In this document: one piece after another, positions 1 to 5,187 of the stretch
How the letters are laid out: each line of letters begins with the position of its first letter
How positions within the stretch are numbered: the first letter of the stretch is position 1
Assembly: GCA_903970295.1 (NCBI GenBank)
Contig: CAJCHQ010001047.1
Location: forward strand, 1-5,441
Origin: Bryobacterales bacterium
GTDB lineage: Bacteria > Cyanobacteriota > Vampirovibrionia > Obscuribacterales > Obscuribacteraceae
Direction: 5' to 3'
DNA length: 5,441 nucleotides
Position numbers and translations under genes: made by a program
The notes under the pieces: model-generated
Told to the model about the DNA's origin: nothing
Databases searched by the model: none
What the model saw: only the letters and a program-made list of their open reading frames with translations

Positions 1-137
1 TTGCGCGGGCCCCGTGCTGGACAGCAGAAATCATCGCTGTGGTCATTTAACGCCCATAGCGGTCACCGCCTGCGGAGCGGCTTAGCACAAATGGTTTTTC
101 AGTTACCGCTCGCGGGCTGATCCTGATCGGCTCCGTT
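1..137. other. Unassigned flank with no recognisable gene
   Basis: No reading frame here gives a protein I recognise. On the + strand one frame is open from the window edge to a stop at 118-120. On the - strand a short frame ends in TAA and is followed at once by an ATG reading off the window edge (MTTAMISAVQ...). Neither shows a known motif. The stretch may be the edge of another element that interrupts the recombinase fragment downstream. Confidence 0.3.
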
Positions 138-416
138 ATGCCTCCGCAGCCGCGATCGCTAACCAAAAAATCCTCTGCCCTATCTCTTGATAGAGATAGG
201 AGACACACGACAGCGATGGATCTGCTGCAAGAAGGCGTCGACCCCTCAGTAATCGCACTCTGGCTCGGTCACGAATCGGTGGAAACGACACAAGTCTATC
301 TTCATGCAAATTTGGCACTGAAGGAGAAGATGCTTGCTAAGACGACAATGCCCGGAAGTCAGGCCGGCTTATATCGTCCAGATGATCAGCTTCTAGCTTT
401 TCTCAAAAGCCTGTAG
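138..416 (+). pseudogene. C-terminal fragment of a tyrosine recombinase/integrase
   Basis: The 92-codon frame carries the end of a phage-integrase-type catalytic domain. Visible are Arg22-His23 of the second catalytic box (RRHTTAM), the LGH box at residues 43-45 (WLGHES) and the nucleophile Tyr54 (TTQVYLHA). A C-terminal tail (RPDDQLLAFLKSL) resembles the integrases often found in multi-recombinase cassettes. The first catalytic Arg, the Lys region and the whole core-binding domain are absent. Residues before Arg22 (codon at 201) do not look like an integrase, and in this frame a stop lies at 57-59. A full enzyme of this family has roughly 300 or more residues, so this is a remnant or a fragment cut by an insertion. 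The ATG at 138 is probably not a genuine start. The fragment cannot be catalytically competent alone. Confidence 0.8.
179..200. repeat. 9-bp perfect inverted repeat (hairpin)
   Basis: CCTATCTCT (179-187) and AGAGATAGG (192-200) are exact reverse complements separated by the four bases TGAT. The repeat ends one base before the first codon (201-203, Arg) with clear tyrosine-recombinase homology. It may mark a junction between an interrupting sequence and the recombinase remnant, or be a recombination or operator site. No T-tract follows, so it is not a typical terminator. Confidence 0.55.
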
Positions 417-491
417 CTCTAGATGACCTGATTATGCCGATATGAATTGCGTCGAATGAGGCAGTAGACACGCTGCTCTGTTTCGACTCGG

Positions 492-609
492 TGTGACGTG
501 GCGAATTATTTGGCAATTTTCTGTTTGCAACCAGTAACAGTGGTATCAGTTTGCTAACTGTGATCAGCCACTAGGAATTTCCGTCGGCCATGCACGAGAA
601 TTTGCCGAA
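492..609 (+). repeat. Candidate transposon left end with multiple TTTGC motifs
   Basis: The segment starts with TGTGACG and carries repeated TTTG(G)C motifs on one strand at 509-514, 524-528, 550-554 and 601-605. The two middle copies belong to longer imperfect repeats 26 bp apart (520-537 and 546-563, about 13 of 18 identical). Arrays of transposase sites behind a TGT terminus are what Tn7- and Mu-family ends look like. The last copy, TTTGCCGA (601-608), recurs exactly on the - strand at the candidate right end (5236-5229). This is inference from pattern; protein binding is unproven. Confidence 0.4.
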
Positions 610-628
610 AGCTGGCATGTAAGAACAA

Positions 629-634
629 TAGAAT
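629..634 (+). promoter_or_regulatory. Possible -10 element of the transposition operon
   Basis: TAGAAT matches five of six bases of a sigma70-type -10 and lies upstream of the 656-706 inverted repeat and the first operon gene. No good -35 hexamer is found at 16-18 bp; the best candidate, TTGCCG at 602-607, is 21 bp away. Treat it as a weak guess. Confidence 0.2.
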
Positions 635-655
635 GTAACAGCTAGACAAAAAGGG

Positions 656-706
656 TAGTTCGCCCAATGATTGAAATTGCAAAAAACCAATCCGGAGGGC
701 GAACTA
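656..706 (+). promoter_or_regulatory. 10-bp inverted repeat overlapping the RBS of the first operon gene
   Basis: TAGTTCGCCC (656-665) and GGGCGAACTA (697-706) are perfect reverse complements separated by 31 bases. The right arm covers the last three G of the Shine-Dalgarno GGAGGG (694-699) and ends immediately before the ATG at 707. As RNA it would bury the ribosome binding site; as DNA it could be an operator. The spacer also contains an ATG at 667 opening a 31-codon frame (to 762) and a TTG at 671 in frame with the main gene. Either function would limit production of the transposition proteins. Confidence 0.5.
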
Positions 707-1534
707 ATGACTATCCTACCAATTCCATTGAAGAACTCAAGGAGTGTCGTCGAATTTATTAAGCAGGGCGGCAAAGTTGAGATCCCACGGCCGGAGCAAT
801 GCCTGTTTCCGGACTGCCGGCTGAAGGAGCCTCTGCGGAGAAATGGCAGCTATGCCAGGCAGGTAATTTATTGGGGTCTGAGTTTCCTTGTGCAGATTGT
901 CCGATTCCGGTGCCGGCGGTGCGGGAAGACCGCATCGTGCCCGTATGGATGGCTGGTACCTTACTGCCGATTTACCGCGGAGGTCATTGCCGCAGGGGTT
1001 GAGGCATATGCCCGGCACGAGATGTCGTATTGGGATGTGAGCATTGATCTTTCTGATATTGAGCTGGCCGAGCCAGAGGTGGATATTAGGGGGGAAGAAT
1101 CGTACAAGAAGCTTCTGCTAGAAAGGCAAATACGGCCAATCGATGAAGAGGGAGAACAGCGGTGCCGGCCAGTCCGCAGCACCGTTTTCTATTGGGTGAA
1201 TTTCCTATGCAATCGTATTGAGGGACTGTTGACGCAGTTGCAAAAGGAGGTGGTGCAGGAAAAGAAGCGAGGCCGGGAAGTGGAGACTTTGCCTGCCGAA
1301 AGCCAGGTAGAGAATCCAAACAGCTACAAAGCGGCCAGCGAAGAGAAGGGCAGCATGCTTGACGGGCTGTCATTTGCCACATGTGTTGCCGACCGGTTGC
1401 TTGGGCGAGGCAAGCAGCAGTGGTATCGATTGCGTGCATATTTTTTGACGAGAGTGGAGTCCCGTGAAGATGTATTAACGGGCACCTGGGTGCAGTTGCC
1501 AATTACACAGAGTTTTGAACTAGTGATCATCTAG
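707..1534 (+). CDS. DUF6431-like zinc-ribbon protein of the transposon operon
   Basis: This 275-aa protein opens the transposition operon. The ATG at 707 is chosen because GGAGGG (694-699) lies 7 bases upstream; an in-frame TTG at 671 would add 12 residues but has no clear RBS. The N-terminal half carries a treble-clef or ribbon-like Cys set, C32-x4-C37 (CLFPDC) and C69-x2-C72 (CRRC). It is followed by the hallmark segment CPYGWLVPYCRF (C78-F89), which I associate with the DUF6431 family. The second half is helix-rich and charged, with no nuclease or ATPase motif visible. From memory, DUF6431 proteins sit beside DDE transposases and ExeA-type ATPases, as here, but their biochemistry is unknown to me. 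A DNA-binding target or end-recognition role, analogous to TniQ/TnsD, is inference from the zinc ribbon and gene order. The transposase gene starts 42 bases after its stop. Confidence 0.72.
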   Translation: MTILPIPLKNSRSVVEFIKQGGKVEIPRPEQCLFPDCRLKEPLRRNGSYARQVIYWGLSFLVQIVRFRCRRCGKTASCPYGWLVPYCRFTAEVIAAGVEAYARHEMSYWDVSIDLSDIELAEPEVDIRGEESYKKLLLERQIRPIDEEGEQRCRPVRSTVFYWVNFLCNRIEGLLTQLQKEVVQEKKRGREVETLPAESQVENPNSYKAASEEKGSMLDGLSFATCVADRLLGRGKQQWYRLRAYFLTRVESREDVLTGTWVQLPITQSFELVII

Positions 1535-1576
1535 GTGCATTTACACTTGCCGGGTCTTGGTTGCGAGGGCCAGCAG

Positions 1577-3148
1577 GTGGATGACGAACGGCGACAAGCG
1601 TGGGCTCAGTTCAGATTTGAGGTAATTGCCCCACTTCTGGACGACAAGCTTGATGGCGCAGAAAAAGCGAGGCTGCGCCAGGAGGTTCTGGCAAAGATTT
1701 ATACAACGCCGGATGGCAAAGCCTGGCGAATTGCCGAGAGAACGTTGCGTAATTGGCTCAATCGATATCGGAGAGGACGACTTGATGAGCTTGCGAATCG
1801 GCCCAGCAAGAGTCGCGGCCAGATGAAGGCTCTGGACGAGAGCGTCCTTGATGAAGCCAAAGGTCTTAGAGAGAGAATGCGAACTAGAAGCATTCAAGAC
1901 ATCCTTATGCATCTGAAGTTTACTTCCAACATCGACATCTCGAAGATTTCGGCGAGCACGTTAAATCGCCATCTGAACCGAGTCGGAGCAACAAAGAGCA
2001 AGAATTATTCGGAGCGCGGAACTTTTCAGCACTTTCAAAAAGAGCACATCAACCAGACGTGGCAGTCGGATTGCAGCGATGGTCTCTATTTGCCCGATCC
2101 ACTGGGTTTAAGGGAAGTACGCCAAACGACGCTCATCACCTGCATTGATGACGCCTCACGTTTCTGCGTTCACGGGCAATTTTATTGGACAGAACAATTG
2201 CTGGACTTGCTGGATTGCTTCAAAACCGCACTGACAGCCAGAGGGCGCCCTGGTTGTCTTTATACAGACAATGGCCCCATATTCAGATCCAACCACTTGA
2301 AGAGCATCTGCACAGATCTTGGAATTGGCTTGAAACACAGCGAGGAGTACCAGCCCGAGGGGAAGGGAAAGCAAGAAAGATACTACTTAACTATACAAAT
2401 GCGCTTCTACAAGGAGGCAAAGAAAGCCGGCATCACAACTCTACAAGAGCTGAATGAGTTCTTCTGGGCGTGGCTGGACGAGTGCTATCACAAAGTCAAA
2501 CACAGCACCTTGAAGATGACGCCACTTGAGCGGTGGCAGCGAGAGGAAGCGTTAATCAAGCGCTTGAGCCAGGAAGACATTGCCCGGTGCATGCAGTTGC
2601 GGACCCGCCGGACGGTTGATACAAAAACTGCTTTGATCCGGCTCGATGGCAGGCGATATCAAGCCAGCCAGAACCTGGCCGGGAAGAGACTGCAAGTCCG
2701 GTGGCCCTTTGACGATATTTCTGCAGTAAACATTTGGCAAAGTGGTGCCTTTTTGGAGAGGGCAGAACTCTTCGTGCCATCTGCAGATATCGACTATTCA
2801 AAGCGTCCGGTGCGCAAACAGGATGAGGAACCCAAGGTGTTAGATTGTTCCAAGCAGCTGCGTCTTGCTCTGGTGGCTAGATATCGAGGAGAAAAGCCAC
2901 CAGAAGACACCAGTCGATACGGCGTGCTTACCGAGCGTGAATTTATTTACGTTGTCGAGCAATGTCTGCAAAGATCGCTTACCGACGCCGATACGAGCTT
3001 ACTTTCTCAATGCTACAAGCACTTGTGCCCGGTTGATGCTGCATTTGTTCAGCAGTGCATGACCAAGGCGATCGGCGAAAAGGGCGCACGCAAACATCTG
3101 AGCTTTTATCTGGGCCGATTACAGGAAACGAGAATACACAAGAGGTAA
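1577..3148 (+). CDS. DDE transposase (TnsB/TniA/MuA-like, rve core)
   Basis: This 523-aa protein should catalyse 3'-end cleavage and strand transfer of the element. An N-terminal helix-turn-helix region lies at about residues 50-76 (ERTLRNWLNRYRRG). The RNase H-like rve core has catalytic D165 (WQSD), D231 (YTDNG) and E267 (KQERYY), giving the expected D-x35-E spacing. A Mu-C-type beta-barrel follows at about 344-400 (LIRLDGRRYQ, LAGKRLQVRW). A further helical C-terminal part of about 110 residues may contact the ATPase, as the TnsB tail does. The GTG at 1577 is preferred: GAGGG lies 7 bases upstream, and the resulting start DDERRQAW resembles relatives as I recall them. The in-frame GTG at 1535, directly after the previous stop, would add 14 residues without an RBS. 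The ATPase gene follows 5 bases after the stop. All catalytic residues are intact, so the enzyme may be active. Confidence 0.88.
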   Translation: MDDERRQAWAQFRFEVIAPLLDDKLDGAEKARLRQEVLAKIYTTPDGKAWRIAERTLRNWLNRYRRGRLDELANRPSKSRGQMKALDESVLDEAKGLRERMRTRSIQDILMHLKFTSNIDISKISASTLNRHLNRVGATKSKNYSERGTFQHFQKEHINQTWQSDCSDGLYLPDPLGLREVRQTTLITCIDDASRFCVHGQFYWTEQLLDLLDCFKTALTARGRPGCLYTDNGPIFRSNHLKSICTDLGIGLKHSEEYQPEGKGKQERYYLTIQMRFYKEAKKAGITTLQELNEFFWAWLDECYHKVKHSTLKMTPLERWQREEALIKRLSQEDIARCMQLRTRRTVDTKTALIRLDGRRYQASQNLAGKRLQVRWPFDDISAVNIWQSGAFLERAELFVPSADIDYSKRPVRKQDEEPKVLDCSKQLRLALVARYRGEKPPEDTSRYGVLTEREFIYVVEQCLQRSLTDADTSLLSQCYKHLCPVDAAFVQQCMTKAIGEKGARKHLSFYLGRLQETRIHKR

Positions 3149-3153
3149 TTGAC

Positions 3154-3966
3154 ATGACGAAAACAAAAGATGGGCCGCCGCCGGTGGCAGTTGAAGCAAC
3201 TGAAGATCCGTTCGGCAAGAATGTTGCCGGCGAGCATCTTTTCAAACACAACCAAATGGAAGAGTTGCGCGCGCTAATCCGATCGGCCATACACAAGAGG
3301 GCGATGGCTCTCGTTACAGGACCACCTGGCGTGGGAAAGACGACAGCCGTTCGATCGGTCGCCGATGAGCTGCCCGGCCACAAATACTCACCCTTGTATC
3401 TTGGACAAGACCAGAGCAGTGTCAATGTGATGCGGAGGTTTGCTCACAGTCTTGGCATTCAGCCAAACCATCTCCGAACGCGTGTAGTCTTGCAAGTCAG
3501 CCAATGGCTAATGGACAACCTGAGCGCCAGCGGCAAGGAGATTGTCCTCATCGTTGACGAAGCTCACATGCTTGATGATGTGACGCTGCAAGAATTTCGC
3601 TTGATGACAAATACGAACTACGACCGCGAGTCGCCCTTGACGGTGATCTTCTTGGGGCAGCCAACTCTGCGCCTCAGGCTGAAGTCGTCTGATTTCGAAG
3701 CGCTCTCACAGAGAATTCCATATCGATATTGTCTTGAAGGGTTGGACGAGGACGAAACGGCTGATTACATTCTGCTGAGACTTTCGACAGCGGGCCTTGC
3801 TGCCGACACGTTTTCGAAAGATGCAGTGCAACACATCTTTCAAGCATGCCAGGGCGTGCCGCGAAGGATCAACAACCTCTGCTCGCTGGCATTGCTGAGA
3901 GCCAAATCCCGAAAACTCCAAATCGTCGATGCCGGCTTTCTCAAGGAGCTTACAGACTTAGACTAA
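3154..3966 (+). CDS. AAA+ ATPase of the ExeA/TnsC/TniB/MuB type
   Basis: This 270-aa ATPase is the probable target-capture and transposase-activating partner. Walker A is G56-PPGVGK-T63, and Walker B is VLIVDE at 131-136 (D135, E136) followed by AH. A sensor-1-like stretch VIFLGQP lies at 164-170. A candidate arginine finger is R187 (SQRIPYR), and a sensor-2-like GVPRRIN lies at 234-240. The size and the DEAH...QEFR...GQP pattern match the ExeA/TniB class used by Tn5053- and Tn7-like elements, which form ATP-dependent filaments on target DNA. The ATG at 3154 follows AGAGG by 8 bases and lies 5 bases past the transposase stop. An ATG at 3055 would add 33 residues inside the transposase gene and lacks family-like sequence. 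Translational coupling to the transposase is likely. Confidence 0.88.
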   Translation: MTKTKDGPPPVAVEATEDPFGKNVAGEHLFKHNQMEELRALIRSAIHKRAMALVTGPPGVGKTTAVRSVADELPGHKYSPLYLGQDQSSVNVMRRFAHSLGIQPNHLRTRVVLQVSQWLMDNLSASGKEIVLIVDEAHMLDDVTLQEFRLMTNTNYDRESPLTVIFLGQPTLRLRLKSSDFEALSQRIPYRYCLEGLDEDETADYILLRLSTAGLAADTFSKDAVQHIFQACQGVPRRINNLCSLALLRAKSRKLQIVDAGFLKELTDLD

Positions 3967-3984
3967 CGCACTCAGAGGCTACCA

Positions 3985-4236
3985 ATGCTCAAAGTAATTG
4001 TAATGATCGATTGCAACATATGTGGCCAGCTCTTCGACCACGTGACCACATCCTGCGACCGAGATCCGCTGGCCTGGAAGTCCCTCTCTCAGGACCTGGA
4101 ATACAAGGCTACAAATCGTGGTTGGAGCATGGTGCGCTCTTCACATCATTGCCCATTCTGTGTCCCAGATGTGCTGCTCTGCGGAGCGAACTCAGCTTTC
4201 TCGCAGGTGGATGATGACGATGAGATACCTTTCTGA
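3985..4236 (+). CDS. Small zinc-ribbon-like protein with an SSB-like acidic C-terminal tip
   Basis: This 83-aa protein is the last gene of the operon, 18 bases after the ATPase stop, with AGAGG 6 bases before its ATG. Two Cys pairs, C10-x2-C13 (CNIC) and C56-x2-C59 (CPFC), with extra C24 and C66 and H54-H55, suggest a zinc ribbon. The chain ends exactly in DDDDEIPF followed by TGA. That is the form of the bacterial SSB C-terminal tip (DDDIPF in E. coli), which binds PriA, RecQ, RecO, ExoI and other partners. The rest has no OB-fold, so it is not an SSB. I do not recognise the family. I infer a recruiter that couples the transposition complex to host replication or repair proteins. Alternatively the acidic tail could be a DNA mimic or an autoinhibitory tail. 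Confidence 0.7.
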   Translation: MLKVIVMIDCNICGQLFDHVTTSCDRDPLAWKSLSQDLEYKATNRGWSMVRSSHHCPFCVPDVLLCGANSAFSQVDDDDEIPF

Positions 4237-4309
4237 AGCCGGCTGCCTGACTCCGTCATCAAGAGGCTCGCTGATTATCGGCAGGTCTCTTTCGTTCTTG
4301 CCCTATTGG

Positions 4310-4351
4310 CCGCCTCGCGGGTGAACAGCGTCGCTGTCGCCGAGAGGCGGA
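4310..4351. repeat. Palindromic repeat, copy 1 (possible terminator)
   Basis: CCGCCTC (4310-4316) pairs with GAGGCGG (4344-4350), and an inner ACAGC/GCTGT stem (4325-4329, 4333-4337) is capped by GTC. The right half, 4332-4351, matches 5112-5131 at 19 of 20 positions. It lies 73 bases after the stop of the small zinc-ribbon gene. No T-run follows, so intrinsic termination would be atypical. It could instead be a REP-type or MITE-like dispersed element or a Rho-blocking hairpin. Confidence 0.55.
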
Positions 4352-4434
4352 ATCGTTGGCACTTGTAGCCGCATTAAGGGCCAGCCAGTAGTCAACTCCT
4401 TCAATCTGTTAAAATCTCAGAATTCGTCATCACC

Positions 4435-4438
4435 GAGG
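4435..4438 (+). promoter_or_regulatory. Shine-Dalgarno supporting a TTG start
   Basis: GAGG is placed 5 bases before the TTG at 4444 and is the reason for preferring that start over the ATG at 4471, which has no purine-rich site in front of it. A TAAAAT hexamer at 4410-4415 could be the -10 of a separate promoter, but its -35 (TAGTCA, 4389-4394) is at a short 15-bp spacing and is weak. Confidence 0.35.
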
Positions 4439-4443
4439 CACCC

Positions 4444-5061
4444 TTGTCGAAGCAGCAAACCAAACTCGTAATGAGCCTCTTGCGGCAGGCTGCGAGCACT
4501 GCCCAATCCGGGGAGATTGACAGGGCCAGTGCATTTCTGCAAAAGGCTGTAGATCAGTATCGCCAACTACCATCGGCTGCCCAGGTCACTTCTAGAGCAG
4601 CGCTTGTGGCAAGCTCCTGCAGTGTTGCGTCGGAAGCACTTGGTCGTGAGAATTTCGATGACGCTTTGAGTGCCGGTCTTACAGGTTGGAGTTACACAGA
4701 TATCGAAAAAGACGACTTGCTTTACTTCGATCTGGCCACAGCGCTCGGCCGGGCACACATTGCTGTTGGAGATCTTGATGCTGCAGAACATTTAGCAAGG
4801 CAGTGCCTGGATTCGACTCGTCAGACATTCGGCGAAAATAGTTTGCGAGTACTCGATCTTTCTGTGGATCTATTGGCGCTACTTCACTGGCAGGGTCGCA
4901 ACCTTGAAGCAGACGTGCTCAGGCTCACAATTGATCGTCTGGCTGAACCACTGCTACAGCAGTTCCCCGACAAGGTCCAGTTCTTTGTGAAGAGACTGGA
5001 TGAGTTGATGGCTGATGGATTTGCAGAGTCGTGGGCGCTTATGTCCCATCCACCACGCTAA
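4444..5061 (+). CDS. TPR-like helical repeat protein of unknown function
   Basis: This 205-aa, wholly helical, cytosolic-looking protein has no signal peptide or transmembrane segment. Residues of about 95-165 read like tetratricopeptide pairs, with small and aromatic residues at TPR-like spacing: ALGRAHIAVGDLDAAEHLARQ, then ENSLRVLDLSVDLLALLHWQ, then GRNLEADVLRL. An earlier, more degenerate pair may lie at about 10-90 (AASTAQSGEIDRASAFLQKA). Such proteins are protein-interaction scaffolds; the partner is unknown. The start is TTG at 4444. An ATG at 4471 would shorten it by nine residues. A 207-base gap with a palindrome separates it from the transposition operon, so it probably has its own promoter. 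It is cargo if the right end at 5254 is real, otherwise a host gene. Confidence 0.65.
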   Translation: MSKQQTKLVMSLLRQAASTAQSGEIDRASAFLQKAVDQYRQLPSAAQVTSRAALVASSCSVASEALGRENFDDALSAGLTGWSYTDIEKDDLLYFDLATALGRAHIAVGDLDAAEHLARQCLDSTRQTFGENSLRVLDLSVDLLALLHWQGRNLEADVLRLTIDRLAEPLLQQFPDKVQFFVKRLDELMADGFAESWALMSHPPR

Positions 5062-5088
5062 CCAGGACCGACCAATCCGAACTTACAA

Positions 5089-5131
5089 CCGCCTCTCTGG
5101 CGAGCAGCTTGCGCTGCCGCCGAGAGGCGGA
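5089..5131. repeat. Palindromic repeat, copy 2 (possible terminator)
   Basis: A strong stem-loop lies 27 bases after the TPR-like stop. CCGCCTCTC (5089-5097) pairs with GAGAGGCGG (5122-5130). A bulged T is followed by GGCG/CGCC, a bulged A, then GCAGC/GCTGC around the loop TTGC (5109-5112), for 18 paired bases in all. The right half repeats 4332-4351 at 19 of 20 positions. There is no T-tract. Both copies lie shortly downstream of a stop codon, which suits a transcript-end or REP-like function. Confidence 0.6.
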
Positions 5132-5187
5132 GCGGCGACATGGGCAATGCAGCCGAGCCTTCTGCCGCTGAGTCAATGAGCATTTCT

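Noticed and set aside
667..762. 31-codon frame starting at ATG 667 and overlapping the DUF6431 gene.
   Set aside because: It has no convincing ribosome binding site and no recognisable protein. It is kept only as a possible leader frame within the inverted-repeat finding.
1086..1502. 138-codon open frame on the - strand inside the DUF6431 gene, and other long antisense frames such as 2979-3425.
   Set aside because: They lie entirely or almost entirely opposite strongly supported + strand genes, contain no family motif and have compositions typical of shadow frames.
1519..1535. Near-palindrome CTAG-TGATCA-T-CTAG at the stop codon of the DUF6431 gene.
   Set aside because: It is asymmetric and short, with no stable stem or second copy, and no role can be argued from sequence.
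3846..4214. 122-codon + strand frame overlapping the ATPase and the small zinc-ribbon gene.
   Set aside because: It has no RBS and no domain, and it conflicts with two well-supported genes in another frame.
428..4278. Eight-base direct repeat CTGATTAT at 428-435 and 4271-4278, considered as a target duplication.
   Set aside because: The sequences just inside the two copies are not inverted repeats and do not start with TGT or TG. An 8-mer match between stretches of this size is expected by chance.
4420..4440. Alternative right end: the complement of 4421-4438 contains CTCGGTG, TGAC and GAATT, resembling 487-507.
   Set aside because: The match needs a one-base and a four- to five-base gap, and includes the flank CTCGG in inverted orientation, which is not how a target duplication behaves. 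It also overlaps the RBS of the TPR-like gene. The 5254 candidate matches further inward and ends in ACA.
72..5136. Shared 10-mer GCGGAGCGGC at 72-81 and 5127-5136.
   Set aside because: It is short, GC-rich and has no extended similarity around it, so it is most likely chance.
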